Shown piece after piece: positions 14,410-24,832 of a stretch of 64,000 nt of DNA. The translations under genes and the position numbers were made by a program. The stretch is from an uncultured Prevotellaceae bacterium (GTDB taxonomy: Bacteria > Bacteroidota > Bacteroidia > Bacteroidales > Bacteroidaceae), in assembly GCA_900320045.1 (NCBI GenBank), contig ONQT01000002.1, forward strand, positions 1 to 64,000, written 5' to 3'. Each line of letters starts with the position of its first letter. The stretch's first letter is position 1. Below the pieces are notes generated by a model. The model did not search any database and had not been told where the DNA came from. It worked only from the letters and a program-made list of their open reading frames with translations.

Positions 14410-16044
14410 ATGAAAAAGATCATATTATTTGCTTTGTCGGTTGCTATGTATACAACCGTCTCTGCTCAGCCAATGGTCAACCTCGACAGCTATGCTGCAG
14501 GCCAGTTGGCCACTAAGGACCTGAATGGTACTGCCCGCTATGTGGGTATGGGTGGTGCGCTCGAAGCTCTTGGCGCAGATCTTTCAACGATGAGTACTAA
14601 TCCCGCAGGCATTGGTATGTTCCGCAGAAGTCATGCTTCTGTGTCGTTTGGCATGAACATTCAAGGCGAAGGCAAGAATTTTCAGAACGGTACCAAGACT
14701 AATGCTTCGTTTGACCAGGTTGGTGTTGTGATCTCAACACGTATGGGAGCTACCAGCTATCTGAACATCGGCTTCAACTTCCACAAAAGCCGCAATTTTG
14801 ACTACGTATTGTCCGCAGCCAACAATGCCGTCAATGGCTCGTCGCTGCATCGTCAGACTTATGTCAAGATGCTTCGTGGCGATTTAGATGAGAATAGTGC
14901 CAAGAAACTGATTCACCCGTACCGTGAGTCACAGTTAGACCAGTTGAACTATCGCATTATTGACATCTACCAGGAGAACCCCACCACCAAAAAGAAGGAA
15001 CGTGTAGAAAGCATCAGCCCTGAGGCTATCAACTACATGTTCGACCGTGCTCATACAGGCTACATTGGGGAATACGACATTAACCTGAGCGGCAACATTA
15101 ACAATCGTGTCTATTTAGGTTTGACCGTAGGAATTCACGATGTGCATTACAAAGCCTATAGCGAGTACTCCGAGAATTTCAAAACGCCGACAATATCCAC
15201 CTCGGGCAATATTTACGAACGCCCCTATGCTAAATATACGGACGATCAGGAGATAACCGGTACGGGATATGACATCAAGATAGGTGCTATTTTCCGTCCT
15301 ATCGAAGAATCGCCTTTCCGCTTTGGCGTCAGCATTGCTACACCAACCTGGTATCGCCTGAAGACAAGAAACTATACGACCATTTCTGACCAGTATGGTG
15401 TAGTTGATAACATCAAAGATGACGTTAAGTTCGCCTTGAATACTCCTTGGCAGTTCGGCATCTCGGCAGGCTATACCATCGGTACGCAGTGGGCATTGGG
15501 CCTGAGCTACGATTTTGCCGACTACGGAGCTTGTGATATGCGCTCCATTACCAGCCGTTACTACGATGCTTGGTCTGACACTTATAATACCAAAACGGAG
15601 AGCGATTCCAACATGAAGCGTCTCACAGAACAGACGTTGAAAGGCGTGTCGACGCTGAAGGCTGGTGTTGAGTTCCGTGCGGACAAGATGCTGGCTATCC
15701 GATTAGGTTACAATTACGTGTCGCCTATGTACAAATCAGATGCTGTACGCGACCAGACCATTGACTCGCCTGGTGTCTATATGGCCTCTACCAGTGATTA
15801 TACCAACTGGAAGGATACGCACCGTCTGACTGCTGGCGTAGGTTTAACGTTCGATAAGTTCCGTGTAGACTTGGCTTATCAATACAGTGCAACCAATGGT
15901 GATTTCTATCCCTACATGAAGGAGCTGACAGGAACCAATAAAGACACTCAGGGCAAGACATTCACCATGACCAACTCTGCAGAAGCCGTCAGCGTGAAGA
16001 ACATCCGCCATCAGCTGCTCTGTACATTAGGTTATACGTTCTAA
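14410..16044 (+). CDS. OmpP1/FadL/TodX-like outer-membrane protein
   Basis: 544 residues; signal peptide ending near SAQ (~20), then the FadL-type N-terminus: DLNGTARYVGMGGALEALGADLSTMSTNPAGIGMF, where N-P-A-G is the family hallmark. The remainder is amphipathic beta-barrel with a C-terminal LLCTLGYTF strand. Family members move hydrophobic compounds across the outer membrane; Bacteroidota copies are often labelled hemin receptor without proof. Followed by a strong bidirectional terminator shared with proS. Confidence 0.88.
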   Translation: MKKIILFALSVAMYTTVSAQPMVNLDSYAAGQLATKDLNGTARYVGMGGALEALGADLSTMSTNPAGIGMFRRSHASVSFGMNIQGEGKNFQNGTKTNASFDQVGVVISTRMGATSYLNIGFNFHKSRNFDYVLSAANNAVNGSSLHRQTYVKMLRGDLDENSAKKLIHPYRESQLDQLNYRIIDIYQENPTTKKKERVESISPEAINYMFDRAHTGYIGEYDINLSGNINNRVYLGLTVGIHDVHYKAYSEYSENFKTPTISTSGNIYERPYAKYTDDQEITGTGYDIKIGAIFRPIEESPFRFGVSIATPTWYRLKTRNYTTISDQYGVVDNIKDDVKFALNTPWQFGISAGYTIGTQWALGLSYDFADYGACDMRSITSRYYDAWSDTYNTKTESDSNMKRLTEQTLKGVSTLKAGVEFRADKMLAIRLGYNYVSPMYKSDAVRDQTIDSPGVYMASTSDYTNWKDTHRLTAGVGLTFDKFRVDLAYQYSATNGDFYPYMKELTGTNKDTQGKTFTMTNSAEAVSVKNIRHQLLCTLGYTF

Positions 16045-16067
16045 GCGAGAATCGTCCACGTTTATCA

Positions 16068-16104
16068 CGAGAATAGTCCGCACCACTGGCGCGGACTATT
16101 CTCG
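16068..16104. terminator. Bidirectional terminator between OmpP1-like gene and proS
   Basis: Perfect 14-bp inverted repeat (16068-16081 and 16091-16104) with a 9-base loop, followed by TTTG on the plus strand. Confidence 0.8.
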
Positions 16105-16120
16105 TTTGTGGTCCGGACTA

Positions 16121-16161
16121 TTCGGACTGCCCGTCCGAAGGGTTCGGACTGATAGTCCGAA
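16121..16161. repeat. Two tandem hairpin repeats TTCGGAC / GTCCGAA
   Basis: Two 19-base hairpins (7-bp arms, 5-base loops TGCCC and TGATA) at 16121-16139 and 16143-16161, repeating every 22 bases. Decayed half-units flank them up to ~16176. They share the stem and loop size of the other hairpin families here but not the sequence. Confidence 0.8.
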
Positions 16162-16187
16162 CGGCTCGGACGGTTCGTGTAGCGTAC

Positions 16188-17669
16188 TTAATAGCTGCGT
16201 GCGATGATGACACGATACTTGGAAGGCTTACCGCTGACCATGTCGACACCGGGTGTTTGTTCGTAGGCGAAGGGCACACAACGGATGGTAGCCTGTGTCT
16301 CTTCCTTGATCTGAGCCTCGGTCTCGGCCGTGCCGTCCCAGTGGCAGAGGAAGAAACCGCCGTCCTTGACGCGCTCCTTGAACTCCTCGTAGTTGTCGCA
16401 CTCGTAGACGTGCTCGTCGCGATACTTGCGGGCCTTCTCGAAGATGTTCTTCTGAATGTCGTCCAGCAGTTGCTCGACATACTGGGCAATACCCTCCAAC
16501 GGACGAGTCTCCTTCTCGAGCGTATCACGGCGCATCACCTCGATGGTGCCGTTCTCCAGGTCGCGAGCACCCAGCACAAGGCGCACGGGAACACCCTTCA
16601 GCTCGTAGTCGGCAAACTTAAAGCCGGGGCGCTTGTTGTCAGAGTCGTCGAACTTGACGCTGATGCCCTTCTTGTGCAACTCGTCAATGATGGGCTGCAC
16701 CTCCTTGTTGACCAGCTCCATCTGCTCGGGCTTGGTGGCAATGGGGATGATAACCACCTGGATAGGAGCCAGACGCGGAGGCAGCACCAGTCCGTTGTCG
16801 TCACTATGCGTCATGATGAGCGCACCGATGAGTCGGGTAGAGACGCCCCACGATGTTGCCCAGACATATTCGGGCTTGTTCTCTTTATTAAGATAGGTGA
16901 CCTCGAAGGCCTTGGCGAAGTTTTGTCCCAGGAAGTGTGAGGTGCCGCTCTGCAGGGCCTTGCCGTCCTGCATCATAGCCTCGATGGTGTAGGTGTCCAG
17001 TGCTCCTGCGAAGCGCTCCGTCTCAGACTTCACGCCCTGCAGCACGGGAACGGCCATCCACTCCTCGGCAAACTTGGCATAAACGTGCAGCATCTTCTTG
17101 GCTTCCTCTTCGGCCTCCTCGCGGGTGGCGTGGGCAGTATGGCCCTCCTGCCACAGGAATTCAGAGGTACGCAGGAAGGGACGTGTACGCATCTCCCAGC
17201 GCATCACGTTACACCACTGGTTGCACATCAGGGGCAGGTCGCGCCACGAGTGAATCCAGTTCTTATACGTGTTCCAGATAATCGTTTCCGACGTAGGACG
17301 GACAATGAGCTCCTCCTCCAGTTTGGCGGCAGGGTCTACGACGACACCGCTCTTGTCCTCGGTAGCCTTCAGGCGGTAGTGGGTCACCACTGCGCACTCC
17401 TTGGCAAAGCCTTCTACGTGCTCGGCCTCGCGACTGAGGAACGACTTCGGAATGAGCAGGGGGAAGTAGGCGTTCTGGGCACCCGTCTCCTTGAACATGC
17501 GGTCCAGCTCGTGCTGCATCTTCTCCCAGATGGCGTAGCCGTAAGGCTTGATGACCATACAGCCGCGAACAGCACTCTGTTCGGCCAGGTCAGCCTTGAC
17601 CACCAGGTCATTATACCACTGGCTGTAATTGTCAGCCCGTTTCGTTAAATCTTTTAATTCTTTTGCCAT
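16188..17669 (-). CDS. proS: Prolyl-tRNA synthetase, short archaeal/eukaryotic type
   Basis: A 493-residue class II aminoacyl-tRNA synthetase that charges tRNA-Pro. It begins [19 protein letters not shown], carries motif 2 [10 protein letters not shown] ... [26 protein letters not shown], motif 3 region [15 protein letters not shown], the anticodon-binding domain (APIQVVIIP), and ends in the conserved C-terminal Tyr (ARSY). It lacks the editing domain inserted in the longer bacterial ProS, as is usual in Bacteroidota. Confidence 0.97.
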   Translation of the reverse strand: MAKELKDLTKRADNYSQWYNDLVVKADLAEQSAVRGCMVIKPYGYAIWEKMQHELDRMFKETGAQNAYFPLLIPKSFLSREAEHVEGFAKECAVVTHYRLKATEDKSGVVVDPAAKLEEELIVRPTSETIIWNTYKNWIHSWRDLPLMCNQWCNVMRWEMRTRPFLRTSEFLWQEGHTAHATREEAEEEAKKMLHVYAKFAEEWMAVPVLQGVKSETERFAGALDTYTIEAMMQDGKALQSGTSHFLGQNFAKAFEVTYLNKENKPEYVWATSWGVSTRLIGALIMTHSDDNGLVLPPRLAPIQVVIIPIATKPEQMELVNKEVQPIIDELHKKGISVKFDDSDNKRPGFKFADYELKGVPVRLVLGARDLENGTIEVMRRDTLEKETRPLEGIAQYVEQLLDDIQKNIFEKARKYRDEHVYECDNYEEFKERVKDGGFFLCHWDGTAETEAQIKEETQATIRCVPFAYEQTPGVDMVSGKPSKYRVIIARSY

Positions 17670-17698
17670 AATTTTAGTCGTTTTCTTAAATTTTGCTG

Positions 17699-17706
17699 CA
17701 AAGGTA
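17699..17706 (-). promoter_or_regulatory. -7 promoter element for proS
   Basis: TACCTTTG on the minus strand, 29 bases before the proS ATG. Confidence 0.75.
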
Positions 17707-17750
17707 GCAAATAATTATGAATTACGGATTACGATTTACGAATTATTTTG

Positions 17751-17758
17751 TATCTTTG
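17751..17758 (+). promoter_or_regulatory. -7 promoter element for the OmpA lipoprotein
   Basis: TATCTTTG on the plus strand, 42 bases before the ATG. The spacer between this and the proS promoter contains repeated ATTACGGATTACGATTTACG words. Confidence 0.75.
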
Positions 17759-17800
17759 CAACCAGAATACTTAAGTTTCATCAAACAAATAAACTAAATT

Positions 17801-18472
17801 ATGAAGACAAAGATTATTTCATTGCTCCTCTGCGTGGGTATGCTCTTCGCATGTAACAACACACAGAAGGGTGCAGGCATTGGCGCCGGAGGTGGTGCCG
17901 TGCTGGGTGGTATCATTGGTGCTATTGCCGGTAACACGATGGTCGGCGCAGCCATTGGCGGTGCTGTAGGTGCTGGCGCAGGTGCCATTATCGGCAACCG
18001 TATGGACAAGGCCAAGAAGGAGACTCAGGCAGCTATGCAGCAGCAGGCTCAGGTTGAGACTGTGAAAGACGCCAACGGTCTGGAGGCTGTGAAGGTAACG
18101 TTCGACTCAGGTATCCTGTTCGCTACGGGCAAGGCTGACCTCTCTACGTCGGCCAAGAACTCGCTGGCTAAGTTTGCCACCGTTCTTAATAATAATAAGG
18201 ATTGCGACGTGAGCATCATCGGACATACCGACAACACGGGTTCGGATGCCATCAACCAGCCGCTGTCCGTTAGCCGTGCCAACAGCGTAGGCAACTATCT
18301 GCGCTCTTGCGGTGTGGCTGCCAATCAGCTGAAGAGTGTCGAGGGTCAGGGCTCTACCAACCCCGTTGCCGACAACTCTACCGCTGCAGGCCGTCAGCAG
18401 AATCGTCGTGTGGAGGTCTATATGTACGCTTCGCAGAAGATGATTCAGGAGGCTCAGGCCCAGGCAAAGTAA
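17801..18472 (+). CDS. OmpA-family lipoprotein
   Basis: 223 residues. Lipobox LLFAC places the lipidated Cys at ~18. Residues ~25-70 are a Gly/Ala-rich glycine-zipper-like hydrophobic stretch (GAVLGGIIGAIAGN, GAGAGAIIGN) that may insert in the outer membrane. Residues ~95-215 form an OmpA peptidoglycan-binding domain (VTFDSGILFATGKADLS, IIGHTDNTGS, SRANSVGNYL, NRRVEVYMY). It anchors the outer membrane to peptidoglycan. A transglycosylase gene follows after 16 bases, in keeping with an envelope unit. Confidence 0.93.
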   Translation: MKTKIISLLLCVGMLFACNNTQKGAGIGAGGGAVLGGIIGAIAGNTMVGAAIGGAVGAGAGAIIGNRMDKAKKETQAAMQQQAQVETVKDANGLEAVKVTFDSGILFATGKADLSTSAKNSLAKFATVLNNNKDCDVSIIGHTDNTGSDAINQPLSVSRANSVGNYLRSCGVAANQLKSVEGQGSTNPVADNSTAAGRQQNRRVEVYMYASQKMIQEAQAQAK

Positions 18473-18488
18473 ACGGGAATAGTGAAAA

Positions 18489-19199
18489 GTGAATAAAGTT
18501 ATCACTTTCATCAAAAGACTACTTACATGGATAGTGGTGGCGTTCTTTGCCTCCACTATCCTTTCTGTTGTAGCCCTGCGATGGGTGCCGGTGTGGTTCA
18601 CGCCGCTGATGTTCATCCGCTTGGCACAGCAGTCGTCCGACGACAAACCCCTGACGCTCCATCACCACTGGGTGCCGCTGGAAGAGATTGCCCCCTCGTT
18701 GTCAACGGCCGTTATGGCCTCTGAGGACGCTCGTTTCCTGGAGCATCATGGCTTCGACTACAAGGCCATTGAGAAAGCTGCTATGCGCAACATCAAGCAC
18801 CCCGAGAAGACCCGTCACGGTGCCTCAACCATTTCGCAGCAGACGGCCAAGAACGTGTTTCTGTGGCCCGGTCGTTCGTGGCTGCGCAAGGGCCTGGAGG
18901 TCTATTTCACCACGCTGATTGAGCTTTGCTGGTCGAAGCAGCGCATTATGGAGGTCTATCTGAACAGCATTGAGATGGGCGAGGGCATCTATGGAGCCGA
19001 CGCCGTAGCGGAATACCACTTCAACACCACCGCCAAGGATCTGACCCGTGCCCAGTGTGCCCTGATAGCTGTCTCGCTGCCCAACCCCCGCCGTATGAAC
19101 TCTGCCAGCCCCAGCAGCTATATGCTGCGTCGGCAGCAGCGAATCCTGCGCGAGATGAAATTCGTCAAGCCATTGCCTCCCAAGGGGCAGGACAAGTAA
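18489..19199 (+). CDS. mtgA: Monofunctional peptidoglycan transglycosylase
   Basis: 236 residues, GT51 family; polymerises lipid II glycan strands at the inner membrane. Seen: an N-terminal membrane anchor (~8-30), [13 protein letters not shown] with the catalytic Glu, [36 protein letters not shown], and a C-terminal NPRRMNP-like motif (NPRRMNS). No transpeptidase domain. Start is GTG at 18489, 16 bases after the OmpA stop; no other start fits the anchor. Confidence 0.93.
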   Translation: MNKVITFIKRLLTWIVVAFFASTILSVVALRWVPVWFTPLMFIRLAQQSSDDKPLTLHHHWVPLEEIAPSLSTAVMASEDARFLEHHGFDYKAIEKAAMRNIKHPEKTRHGASTISQQTAKNVFLWPGRSWLRKGLEVYFTTLIELCWSKQRIMEVYLNSIEMGEGIYGADAVAEYHFNTTAKDLTRAQCALIAVSLPNPRRMNSASPSSYMLRRQQRILREMKFVKPLPPKGQDK

Positions 19200-19281
19200 C
19201 CTTTTTGCATGATTATAGGCTAATCTATCATCATTTTTAGGTATTTATGGTCGACAGTTTTGGCGTGTCGACTTTTTTTTG

Positions 19282-19289
19282 TACCTTTG
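19282..19289 (+). promoter_or_regulatory. -7 promoter element for feoAB
   Basis: TACCTTTG, 23 bases before the ATG at 19313; supports the short FeoAB start. Confidence 0.75.
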
Positions 19290-19312
19290 TGGCTGAAAAT
19301 TCACTATCAGTC

Positions 19313-21610
19313 ATGAAACTGTCAGAACTACATACCGGTCAGCAAGCTATCATCGTCAACGTGAAAGGTCACGGAGGCTTCCGTAAGCGTATCCTGGAGA
19401 TGGGATTCGTCAAGGGGCAGCCCGTGGAGGTGTTGCTCAACGCCCCGTTGCAGGATCCCGTGAAGTACAAGATTATGGGTTACGAGGTCAGTCTGCGCCG
19501 TCAGGAGGCCGAGATGATTGAAGTCACCACGACCCTGGCAGATCATGATGACAATCAAAAGAAAAACATCCACCAGAACCGTTTGGCTGGAGCAGGCCTG
19601 TCGGCTGATGCTCCCCAGATAACCGTAGCCCTGGTGGGCAATCCCAACTGTGGCAAGACGTCGCTATTCAACTTTGCCTCGGGAGCCCACGAACGGGTGG
19701 GTAACTACAGCGGTGTGACGGTAGATGCCAAGGAAGGATATACCGACTTTAGGGGATACCGCATCCGGCTGGTTGACCTGCCGGGCACTTACTCGCTGAC
19801 GGCCTATAGTCCTGAGGAACTGTACGTTCGCCGGCAGTTGGTAGACGACACCCCCGATGTCGTCATCAATGTCATTGACTCCAGCAATTTGGAGCGCAAC
19901 CTCTACCTGACGACCCAGCTGATGGATATGCACCTCCGTGTGGTTTGTGCGCTGAATATGTTCGATGAGCTGGAGCAGCGTGGCGACCGCCTGAACATCG
20001 ACACGCTCAGCTCGCTGTTGGGAATGCCTATGGTTCCCACGTCGTTTAAGACGGGTAGGGGACTGGAGGATCTGCTGTCGGAAGTGGTTCATATCTTCGA
20101 GAATCGCGAGGGTCACGACCAATACTATCGTCACCAGCATATCAATCATGGTCACGAGGTTGAGGACGGCATCAGTAACATTCAGCAGTACCTGAAAGGC
20201 AACGACCTGTTGCGCCTTCGCTATTCCACCCGTTGGCTCGCCATCAAGCTGATGGAGGGGGATAAGAAAGCCGAGAAGATCATTCGGGAACTGCCAGAAT
20301 ATGAAGATATTATAAAAGCGAGAAGCATTGCCGAAGCTCGCGTAAAAGAAGAGACAGGCGACGACTGTGAGACGGCCATTATGGATGCCAAGTACGGCTT
20401 CATTCGTGGTGCCTTGCAGGAGGCTGGCTACCAGATGGGCGACAATGAAGACACCTATCGAGCCACCCATTGGCTGGATGCTTTGATTACCAACAAGTGG
20501 CTCGGCTTCCCCATCTTTATCCTGTTGCTCTATCTGATGTTCGAGGTGACGTTCATCCTCGGTCAATATCCCATGGACTGGATAGACATGGGCGTGGAAT
20601 GGTTGGGTGACGTCATCAGCGAGCACATGGCCGACGGACCGCTGAAGGCTATGCTGGTCGACGGCATTATCGGCGGTGTGGGAGCCGTTATCGTCTTCCT
20701 GCCGCAGATTCTCATCCTCTATACCTTTATCTCTTTTATGGAGGACTCGGGCTATATGGCCCGTGCAGCCTTTATTATGGACAAGCTGATGCACGGCATG
20801 GGTCTGCACGGCAAGTCCTTTATCCCGCTCATCATGGGCTTTGGCTGTAATGTGCCTGCCGTGATGGCTACCCGCACGATTGAGAGCCGTCGTTCACGCC
20901 TCATCACCATGCTGGTATTGCCCATGATGTCGTGCTCGGCCCGACTGCCCATCTACATCATGATAACAGGCGCTTTCTTTGCCGTCCAATATCAGAGTCT
21001 GGTGATGATTTCGCTCTATTGCGTAGGCATTCTGCTGTCTGTCGTAATGGCCCGCATCCTGAGCACGTTTGTCATCAAGGGCGAAGACACGCCTTTCGTG
21101 ATGGAGCTGCCGCCATACCGCTTCCCCACGGCTAAGGCCATCTTCCGCCATACCTGGGAGAAGGGCAAGCAGTACCTGAAGAAGATGGGTGGCATCATCC
21201 TGGTGGCCTCCATCATCGTGTGGGCTTTAGGCTATTTCGGCACCATGGGTGTTGCTCCCTCGTTGGAAGAGAGCTTCATCGGTATGCTGGGCAAGGCCAT
21301 TGAGCCCCTCTTCCTGCCGCAGGGCTTCGACTGGCGACTGGATGTCAGCCTATTGGCTGGCGTGGGTGCCAAGGAAATCGTGGCTTCCACGATGGGTGTG
21401 CTCTATGCAGAACAGTATAACTTCACGCCGCTGGTGGCCTACAGCTTCCTGCTCTTCGTGCTCATCTACTTCCCCTGTATTGCAACGATCGTAGCCATCA
21501 AGCACGAAAGCGGCTCGTGGAAATGGGCACTCTTTGCAGCCCTCTACACCACTGTTTTGGCGTGGATTGTTTCCGCTGTGGTCTATCAGGTAGGCAACTT
21601 CTTCTGTTGA
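19313..21610 (+). CDS. feoB: Ferrous iron transporter, FeoA-FeoB fusion
   Basis: 765 residues. Residues 1-~75 are a FeoA SH3-like domain (MKLSELHTGQQAIIV, GFRKRILEMGFVKGQPVEVLL). After a short linker comes the FeoB G domain: G1 GNPNCGKTS, switch GVTVDAKEG, G3 DLPGTYSL, G4-type NMFDE. Then a helical GDI-like region, a Gate/FeoB_C transmembrane core (GYMARAAFIMDK, IPLIMGFGCNVPA, conserved Cys) and C-terminal membrane helices. It imports Fe2+ across the inner membrane. Fusion of FeoA to FeoB is known in Bacteroidota. The start 22 codons upstream is rejected because it crosses the promoter. A fur gene follows directly. Confidence 0.97.
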   Translation: MKLSELHTGQQAIIVNVKGHGGFRKRILEMGFVKGQPVEVLLNAPLQDPVKYKIMGYEVSLRRQEAEMIEVTTTLADHDDNQKKNIHQNRLAGAGLSADAPQITVALVGNPNCGKTSLFNFASGAHERVGNYSGVTVDAKEGYTDFRGYRIRLVDLPGTYSLTAYSPEELYVRRQLVDDTPDVVINVIDSSNLERNLYLTTQLMDMHLRVVCALNMFDELEQRGDRLNIDTLSSLLGMPMVPTSFKTGRGLEDLLSEVVHIFENREGHDQYYRHQHINHGHEVEDGISNIQQYLKGNDLLRLRYSTRWLAIKLMEGDKKAEKIIRELPEYEDIIKARSIAEARVKEETGDDCETAIMDAKYGFIRGALQEAGYQMGDNEDTYRATHWLDALITNKWLGFPIFILLLYLMFEVTFILGQYPMDWIDMGVEWLGDVISEHMADGPLKAMLVDGIIGGVGAVIVFLPQILILYTFISFMEDSGYMARAAFIMDKLMHGMGLHGKSFIPLIMGFGCNVPAVMATRTIESRRSRLITMLVLPMMSCSARLPIYIMITGAFFAVQYQSLVMISLYCVGILLSVVMARILSTFVIKGEDTPFVMELPPYRFPTAKAIFRHTWEKGKQYLKKMGGIILVASIIVWALGYFGTMGVAPSLEESFIGMLGKAIEPLFLPQGFDWRLDVSLLAGVGAKEIVASTMGVLYAEQYNFTPLVAYSFLLFVLIYFPCIATIVAIKHESGSWKWALFAALYTTVLAWIVSAVVYQVGNFFC

Positions 21611-21658
21611 TTTTAGTTTTTTTTCATCTATTTGTTCTTTATTCTAAAGAAAAAGTAG

Positions 21659-21666
21659 TATCTTTG
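21659..21666 (+). promoter_or_regulatory. -7 promoter element for fur-purA-hisS
   Basis: TATCTTTG with TTG at 21631-21633 as a plausible -33 box; 29 bases before the fur ATG. Confidence 0.7.
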
Positions 21667-21695
21667 TGCGGTTTTTAACCATTTAACCACATAAA

Positions 21696-22199
21696 ATGAA
21701 AGAAAACGTTAAGGTAGCAGTCAGGAATATCCTGACTAACTATTTGGAGTTGAACAAGCATCGAAAGACGCCGGAACGCTTTACCATCCTGGATGCAGTA
21801 TATAGCATTGACGGCCATTTCACGCTTGAGGAGTTGGGGGAAAAACTGGATAAAGAGTTCAATTTCCCAGTCAGTCGGGCAACGTTGTACAACACGCTGA
21901 AACTCTTTATGGAGTTGCGCTTGGTAGTACGTCACAGGTTCCAGACAACGACAAAATATGAGGCCTGTTACGACAACAACAGCCACAGCCATCAGGTATG
22001 CACCATGTGCGGCAAGGTGACCGAGATTAAGTCGCCTCAGATTACAGAGGCCATCAACAGTCTGCACATGAAGCGTTTCCGCAAGGACGGCTTTACGTTG
22101 TACATCTATGGCATTTGTAGTACCTGTCAGGCTCGTATCACCCGTCTGGCGTCCAAAGAAGCAAAGAAGAAAACAACAAAGACTAATAAAGAAAAATGA
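21696..22199 (+). CDS. fur: Fur-family metal-responsive repressor
   Basis: 167 residues. N-terminal winged helix (RFTILDAVYSIDGHFTLEEL ... VSRATLYNTLKLFMELRLV), hinge, and a C-terminal dimerisation domain with the metal-binding HSHQVCTMCG and GICSTCQA, so both CxxC pairs of the structural zinc site are present; the tail is Lys-rich. It lies between feoAB and purA, which fits an iron sensor (Fur) more than PerR or Zur, but the metal cannot be read from sequence. It overlaps purA by 4 bases (ATGA), so its level is coupled to purine and histidyl-tRNA synthesis genes. Confidence 0.88.
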   Translation: MKENVKVAVRNILTNYLELNKHRKTPERFTILDAVYSIDGHFTLEELGEKLDKEFNFPVSRATLYNTLKLFMELRLVVRHRFQTTTKYEACYDNNSHSHQVCTMCGKVTEIKSPQITEAINSLHMKRFRKDGFTLYIYGICSTCQARITRLASKEAKKKTTKTNKEK

Positions 22200-23467
22200 A
22201 TCAAGGTAAAGTTGATGTCCTGCTGGGTTTGCAGTGGGGCGATGAAGGTAAGGGAAAGGTGGTCGACGTGCTGACCCCGCAGTATGATGTGGTAGCCCGT
22301 TTCCAGGGTGGTCCTAACGCAGGACATACGCTGGAGTTCAACGGCGAGAAGTATGTCTTGCGCTCCATTCCCTCAGGAATCTTCCAGGGTGGAAAGGTAA
22401 ACATTATCGGCAACGGCGTGGTGCTGGCTCCCGACCTCTTCATGGAGGAGGCAATGGCACTGGAAGCCAGTGGTCATGAGCTGAAGAACCGTTTGCATAT
22501 TTCCAAGAAAGCGCATCTCATTATGCCTACCCACCGCGTGCTCGATGCAGCCTACGAGGCACAGAAGGGCAAGGACAAGGTGGGCACAACTGGCAAGGGC
22601 ATTGGTCCGACGTATACGGACAAGGTGAGTCGCAACGGCTTGCGTGTTGGCGATATTCTGGAGAACTTCGAGGAGAAGTATGCCGCTCATAAGGCTCGCC
22701 ATGAGGCTATCCTGAAGTCGCTGAATTTCGACTACGACATCACTGAGGTGGAGCAGAAGTGGCTGAAGGGTATCGAATACCTGCGCCAGTTCCATCTGGT
22801 AGACTCCGAGCACGAAATCAACAAGCTGTTGCGTGCCGGCAAGAGTGTGTTGTGCGAGGGTGCGCAGGGCACTATGCTCGACGTCGACTTCGGTAGCTAT
22901 CCCTTTGTAACTTCCAGCAATACCATCTGCGCTGGCGCCTGCACAGGTTTGGGCATTGGTCCCAACAAGATTGGCGAGGTGTATGGTATCATGAAGGCTT
23001 ACTGCACTCGTGTCGGTGCCGGCCCGTTCCCCACTGAGCTGTTCGACGAGACAGGCAAGAAGATCCGAGACCTCGGTCACGAGTATGGTGCCGTGACGGG
23101 TCGTGAGCGACGTTGCGGATGGATTGACCTCGTGGCTCTGCGTTATAGCATCATGGTCAACGGAGTCACCCATCTCATCATGATGAAGAGTGACGTGTTG
23201 GACGGCTTCGACACTATCAAAGCCTGCACGGCATACAAAGTGAACGGCGTTGAGACACGCGATTTCCCCTACGATATCGAGCAGGGCATTGAACCCATTT
23301 ACGAGGAACTGCCAGGTTGGAAGACTGATATGACGCAGTTTACCAGTGAGGAGCAGTTCCCCAAGGCTTTCGCCGACTACATCAAGTTCTTGGAGAAGGA
23401 ACTCGAGACACCTATCCGTATTATTTCTATCGGTCCAGACCGTGAACAAACGATTGTGAGAAAATAA
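22196..23467 (+). CDS. purA: Adenylosuccinate synthetase
   Basis: 423 residues; makes adenylosuccinate from IMP, aspartate and GTP, the first step to AMP. Seen: N-terminal QWGDEGKGK P-loop with catalytic Asp, GGPNAGHT, GTTGKGIGPTY, CEGAQGTMLD, and C-terminal guanine-binding SIGPDREQTI. Start overlaps the fur stop (ATGA); hisS begins immediately after the purA stop, so fur-purA-hisS read as one operon. Confidence 0.98.
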   Translation: MNQGKVDVLLGLQWGDEGKGKVVDVLTPQYDVVARFQGGPNAGHTLEFNGEKYVLRSIPSGIFQGGKVNIIGNGVVLAPDLFMEEAMALEASGHELKNRLHISKKAHLIMPTHRVLDAAYEAQKGKDKVGTTGKGIGPTYTDKVSRNGLRVGDILENFEEKYAAHKARHEAILKSLNFDYDITEVEQKWLKGIEYLRQFHLVDSEHEINKLLRAGKSVLCEGAQGTMLDVDFGSYPFVTSSNTICAGACTGLGIGPNKIGEVYGIMKAYCTRVGAGPFPTELFDETGKKIRDLGHEYGAVTGRERRCGWIDLVALRYSIMVNGVTHLIMMKSDVLDGFDTIKACTAYKVNGVETRDFPYDIEQGIEPIYEELPGWKTDMTQFTSEEQFPKAFADYIKFLEKELETPIRIISIGPDREQTIVRK

Positions 23468-24832
23468 ATGGCACAGAAACCCAGTATTCCTAAAGGAACG
23501 CGCGACTTCGGCCCCGTAGAGATGGCCAAGCGCAACTATATCTTCAACACCATCCGCGAGGTGTATGCCCTCTATGGCTTCCAGCAGATTGAGACGCCGG
23601 CGATGGAAACCCTCCAGACGCTGATGGGTAAATATGGCGAGGAAGGCGACAAGCTGTTGTTCAAAGTGCTGAACAGCGGCGACTTCCTGTCGAAAACCAC
23701 CGACGAGGAGTTACAGGAGCGCAATGCCCTTCATCTGGCTGCAAAGCTCTGCGAGAAGGGCCTGCGTTACGACCTGACGGTGCCCTTTGCCCGCTATGTG
23801 GTGATGCACCGCGAGGAGTTGCAGCTGCCTTTCAAGCGCTATCAGATTCAACCTGTGTGGCGTGCTGACCGTCCCCAGAAAGGCCGTTATCGCGAGTTCT
23901 ACCAGTGTGACGCCGATGTGGTGGGTAGCGACTCGCTGCTCAACGAGGTGGAACTGATGCAGATTGTCGACACCGTGTTCTCGCGCTTTGGCATTCGCGT
24001 TCAGATTAAGATTAATAACCGCAAGATACTCTCCGGCATTGCCGAAGTGATTGGGGCTGCCGACAAGATTGTAGACATCACCGTCGCCATTGACAAGTTG
24101 GATAAGATAGGTATCGACAATGTCAACGCTGAACTGCGTGAGGACGGACTCAGTGAAGAGCAAATCCAGAAGCTGCAACCCATTATCTCACTGGAAGGAA
24201 CAAACGACGAGAAGCTGAACATCATTGCCGACGTGCTGAAGGACAGCGAGACGGGACTGAAAGGTGTCGAGGAACTTCGCTTCATCCTGAACGTTTTAAA
24301 GACGGTAGGCTTGAAGAACGAGATGCAGCTCGACCTGACGTTGGCTCGTGGCTTGAACTACTATACGGGCGCAATCTTCGAGGTTAAGGCCTTGGATGTG
24401 CAGATAGGCAGCATTACCGGTGGCGGACGTTACGACAACCTGACGGGCATCTTCGGCATGCCTGGTCTGTCGGGTGTGGGTATTTCGTTTGGTGCTGACC
24501 GCATTTACGACGTGCTCAACCAACTTGACCTCTATCCCAAGGATTCTATGACGGCCACGCAGGTGCTGTTCATCAACTTTGGCGAGCAGGAGACGGCTTA
24601 CTGTCTGCCTATTATAAATAAGGTACGTGAGTGCGGTATTCGTGCCGAGATTTATCCTGATGCAGCTAAGATGAAGAAGCAGATGTCGTACGCCAACGCC
24701 AAGCAGATTCCCTATGTCGTGCTGGCTGGCGAGAGCGAGATGCAGGCTGGCAAGGTGACGCTGAAGAATATGGAGACCGGCGAACAGCAGCTGCTGACAG
24801 CTGAGGAAGTCGTCGCTGTCGTCCAGCGGTAA
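23468..24832 (+). CDS. hisS: Histidyl-tRNA synthetase
   Basis: 454 residues, class II aminoacyl-tRNA synthetase. Motif 1 region, [12 protein letters not shown], motif 2 [19 protein letters not shown], histidine motif [14 protein letters not shown], motif 3 GGGRYDNL ... [13 protein letters not shown], and a C-terminal anticodon-binding domain (VLFINFGEQ ... [19 protein letters not shown]). Its ATG follows the purA stop with no spacer. Confidence 0.98.
   Translation: MAQKPSIPKGTRDFGPVEMAKRNYIFNTIREVYALYGFQQIETPAMETLQTLMGKYGEEGDKLLFKVLNSGDFLSKTTDEELQERNALHLAAKLCEKGLRYDLTVPFARYVVMHREELQLPFKRYQIQPVWRADRPQKGRYREFYQCDADVVGSDSLLNEVELMQIVDTVFSRFGIRVQIKINNRKILSGIAEVIGAADKIVDITVAIDKLDKIGIDNVNAELREDGLSEEQIQKLQPIISLEGTNDEKLNIIADVLKDSETGLKGVEELRFILNVLKTVGLKNEMQLDLTLARGLNYYTGAIFEVKALDVQIGSITGGGRYDNLTGIFGMPGLSGVGISFGADRIYDVLNQLDLYPKDSMTATQVLFINFGEQETAYCLPIINKVRECGIRAEIYPDAAKMKKQMSYANAKQIPYVVLAGESEMQAGKVTLKNMETGEQQLLTAEEVVAVVQR

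Noticed and set aside
18482..18488. Fusion of the OmpA lipoprotein and MtgA
   Set aside because: There is a clear stop at 18470-18472 and a separate GTG start with a new membrane anchor.
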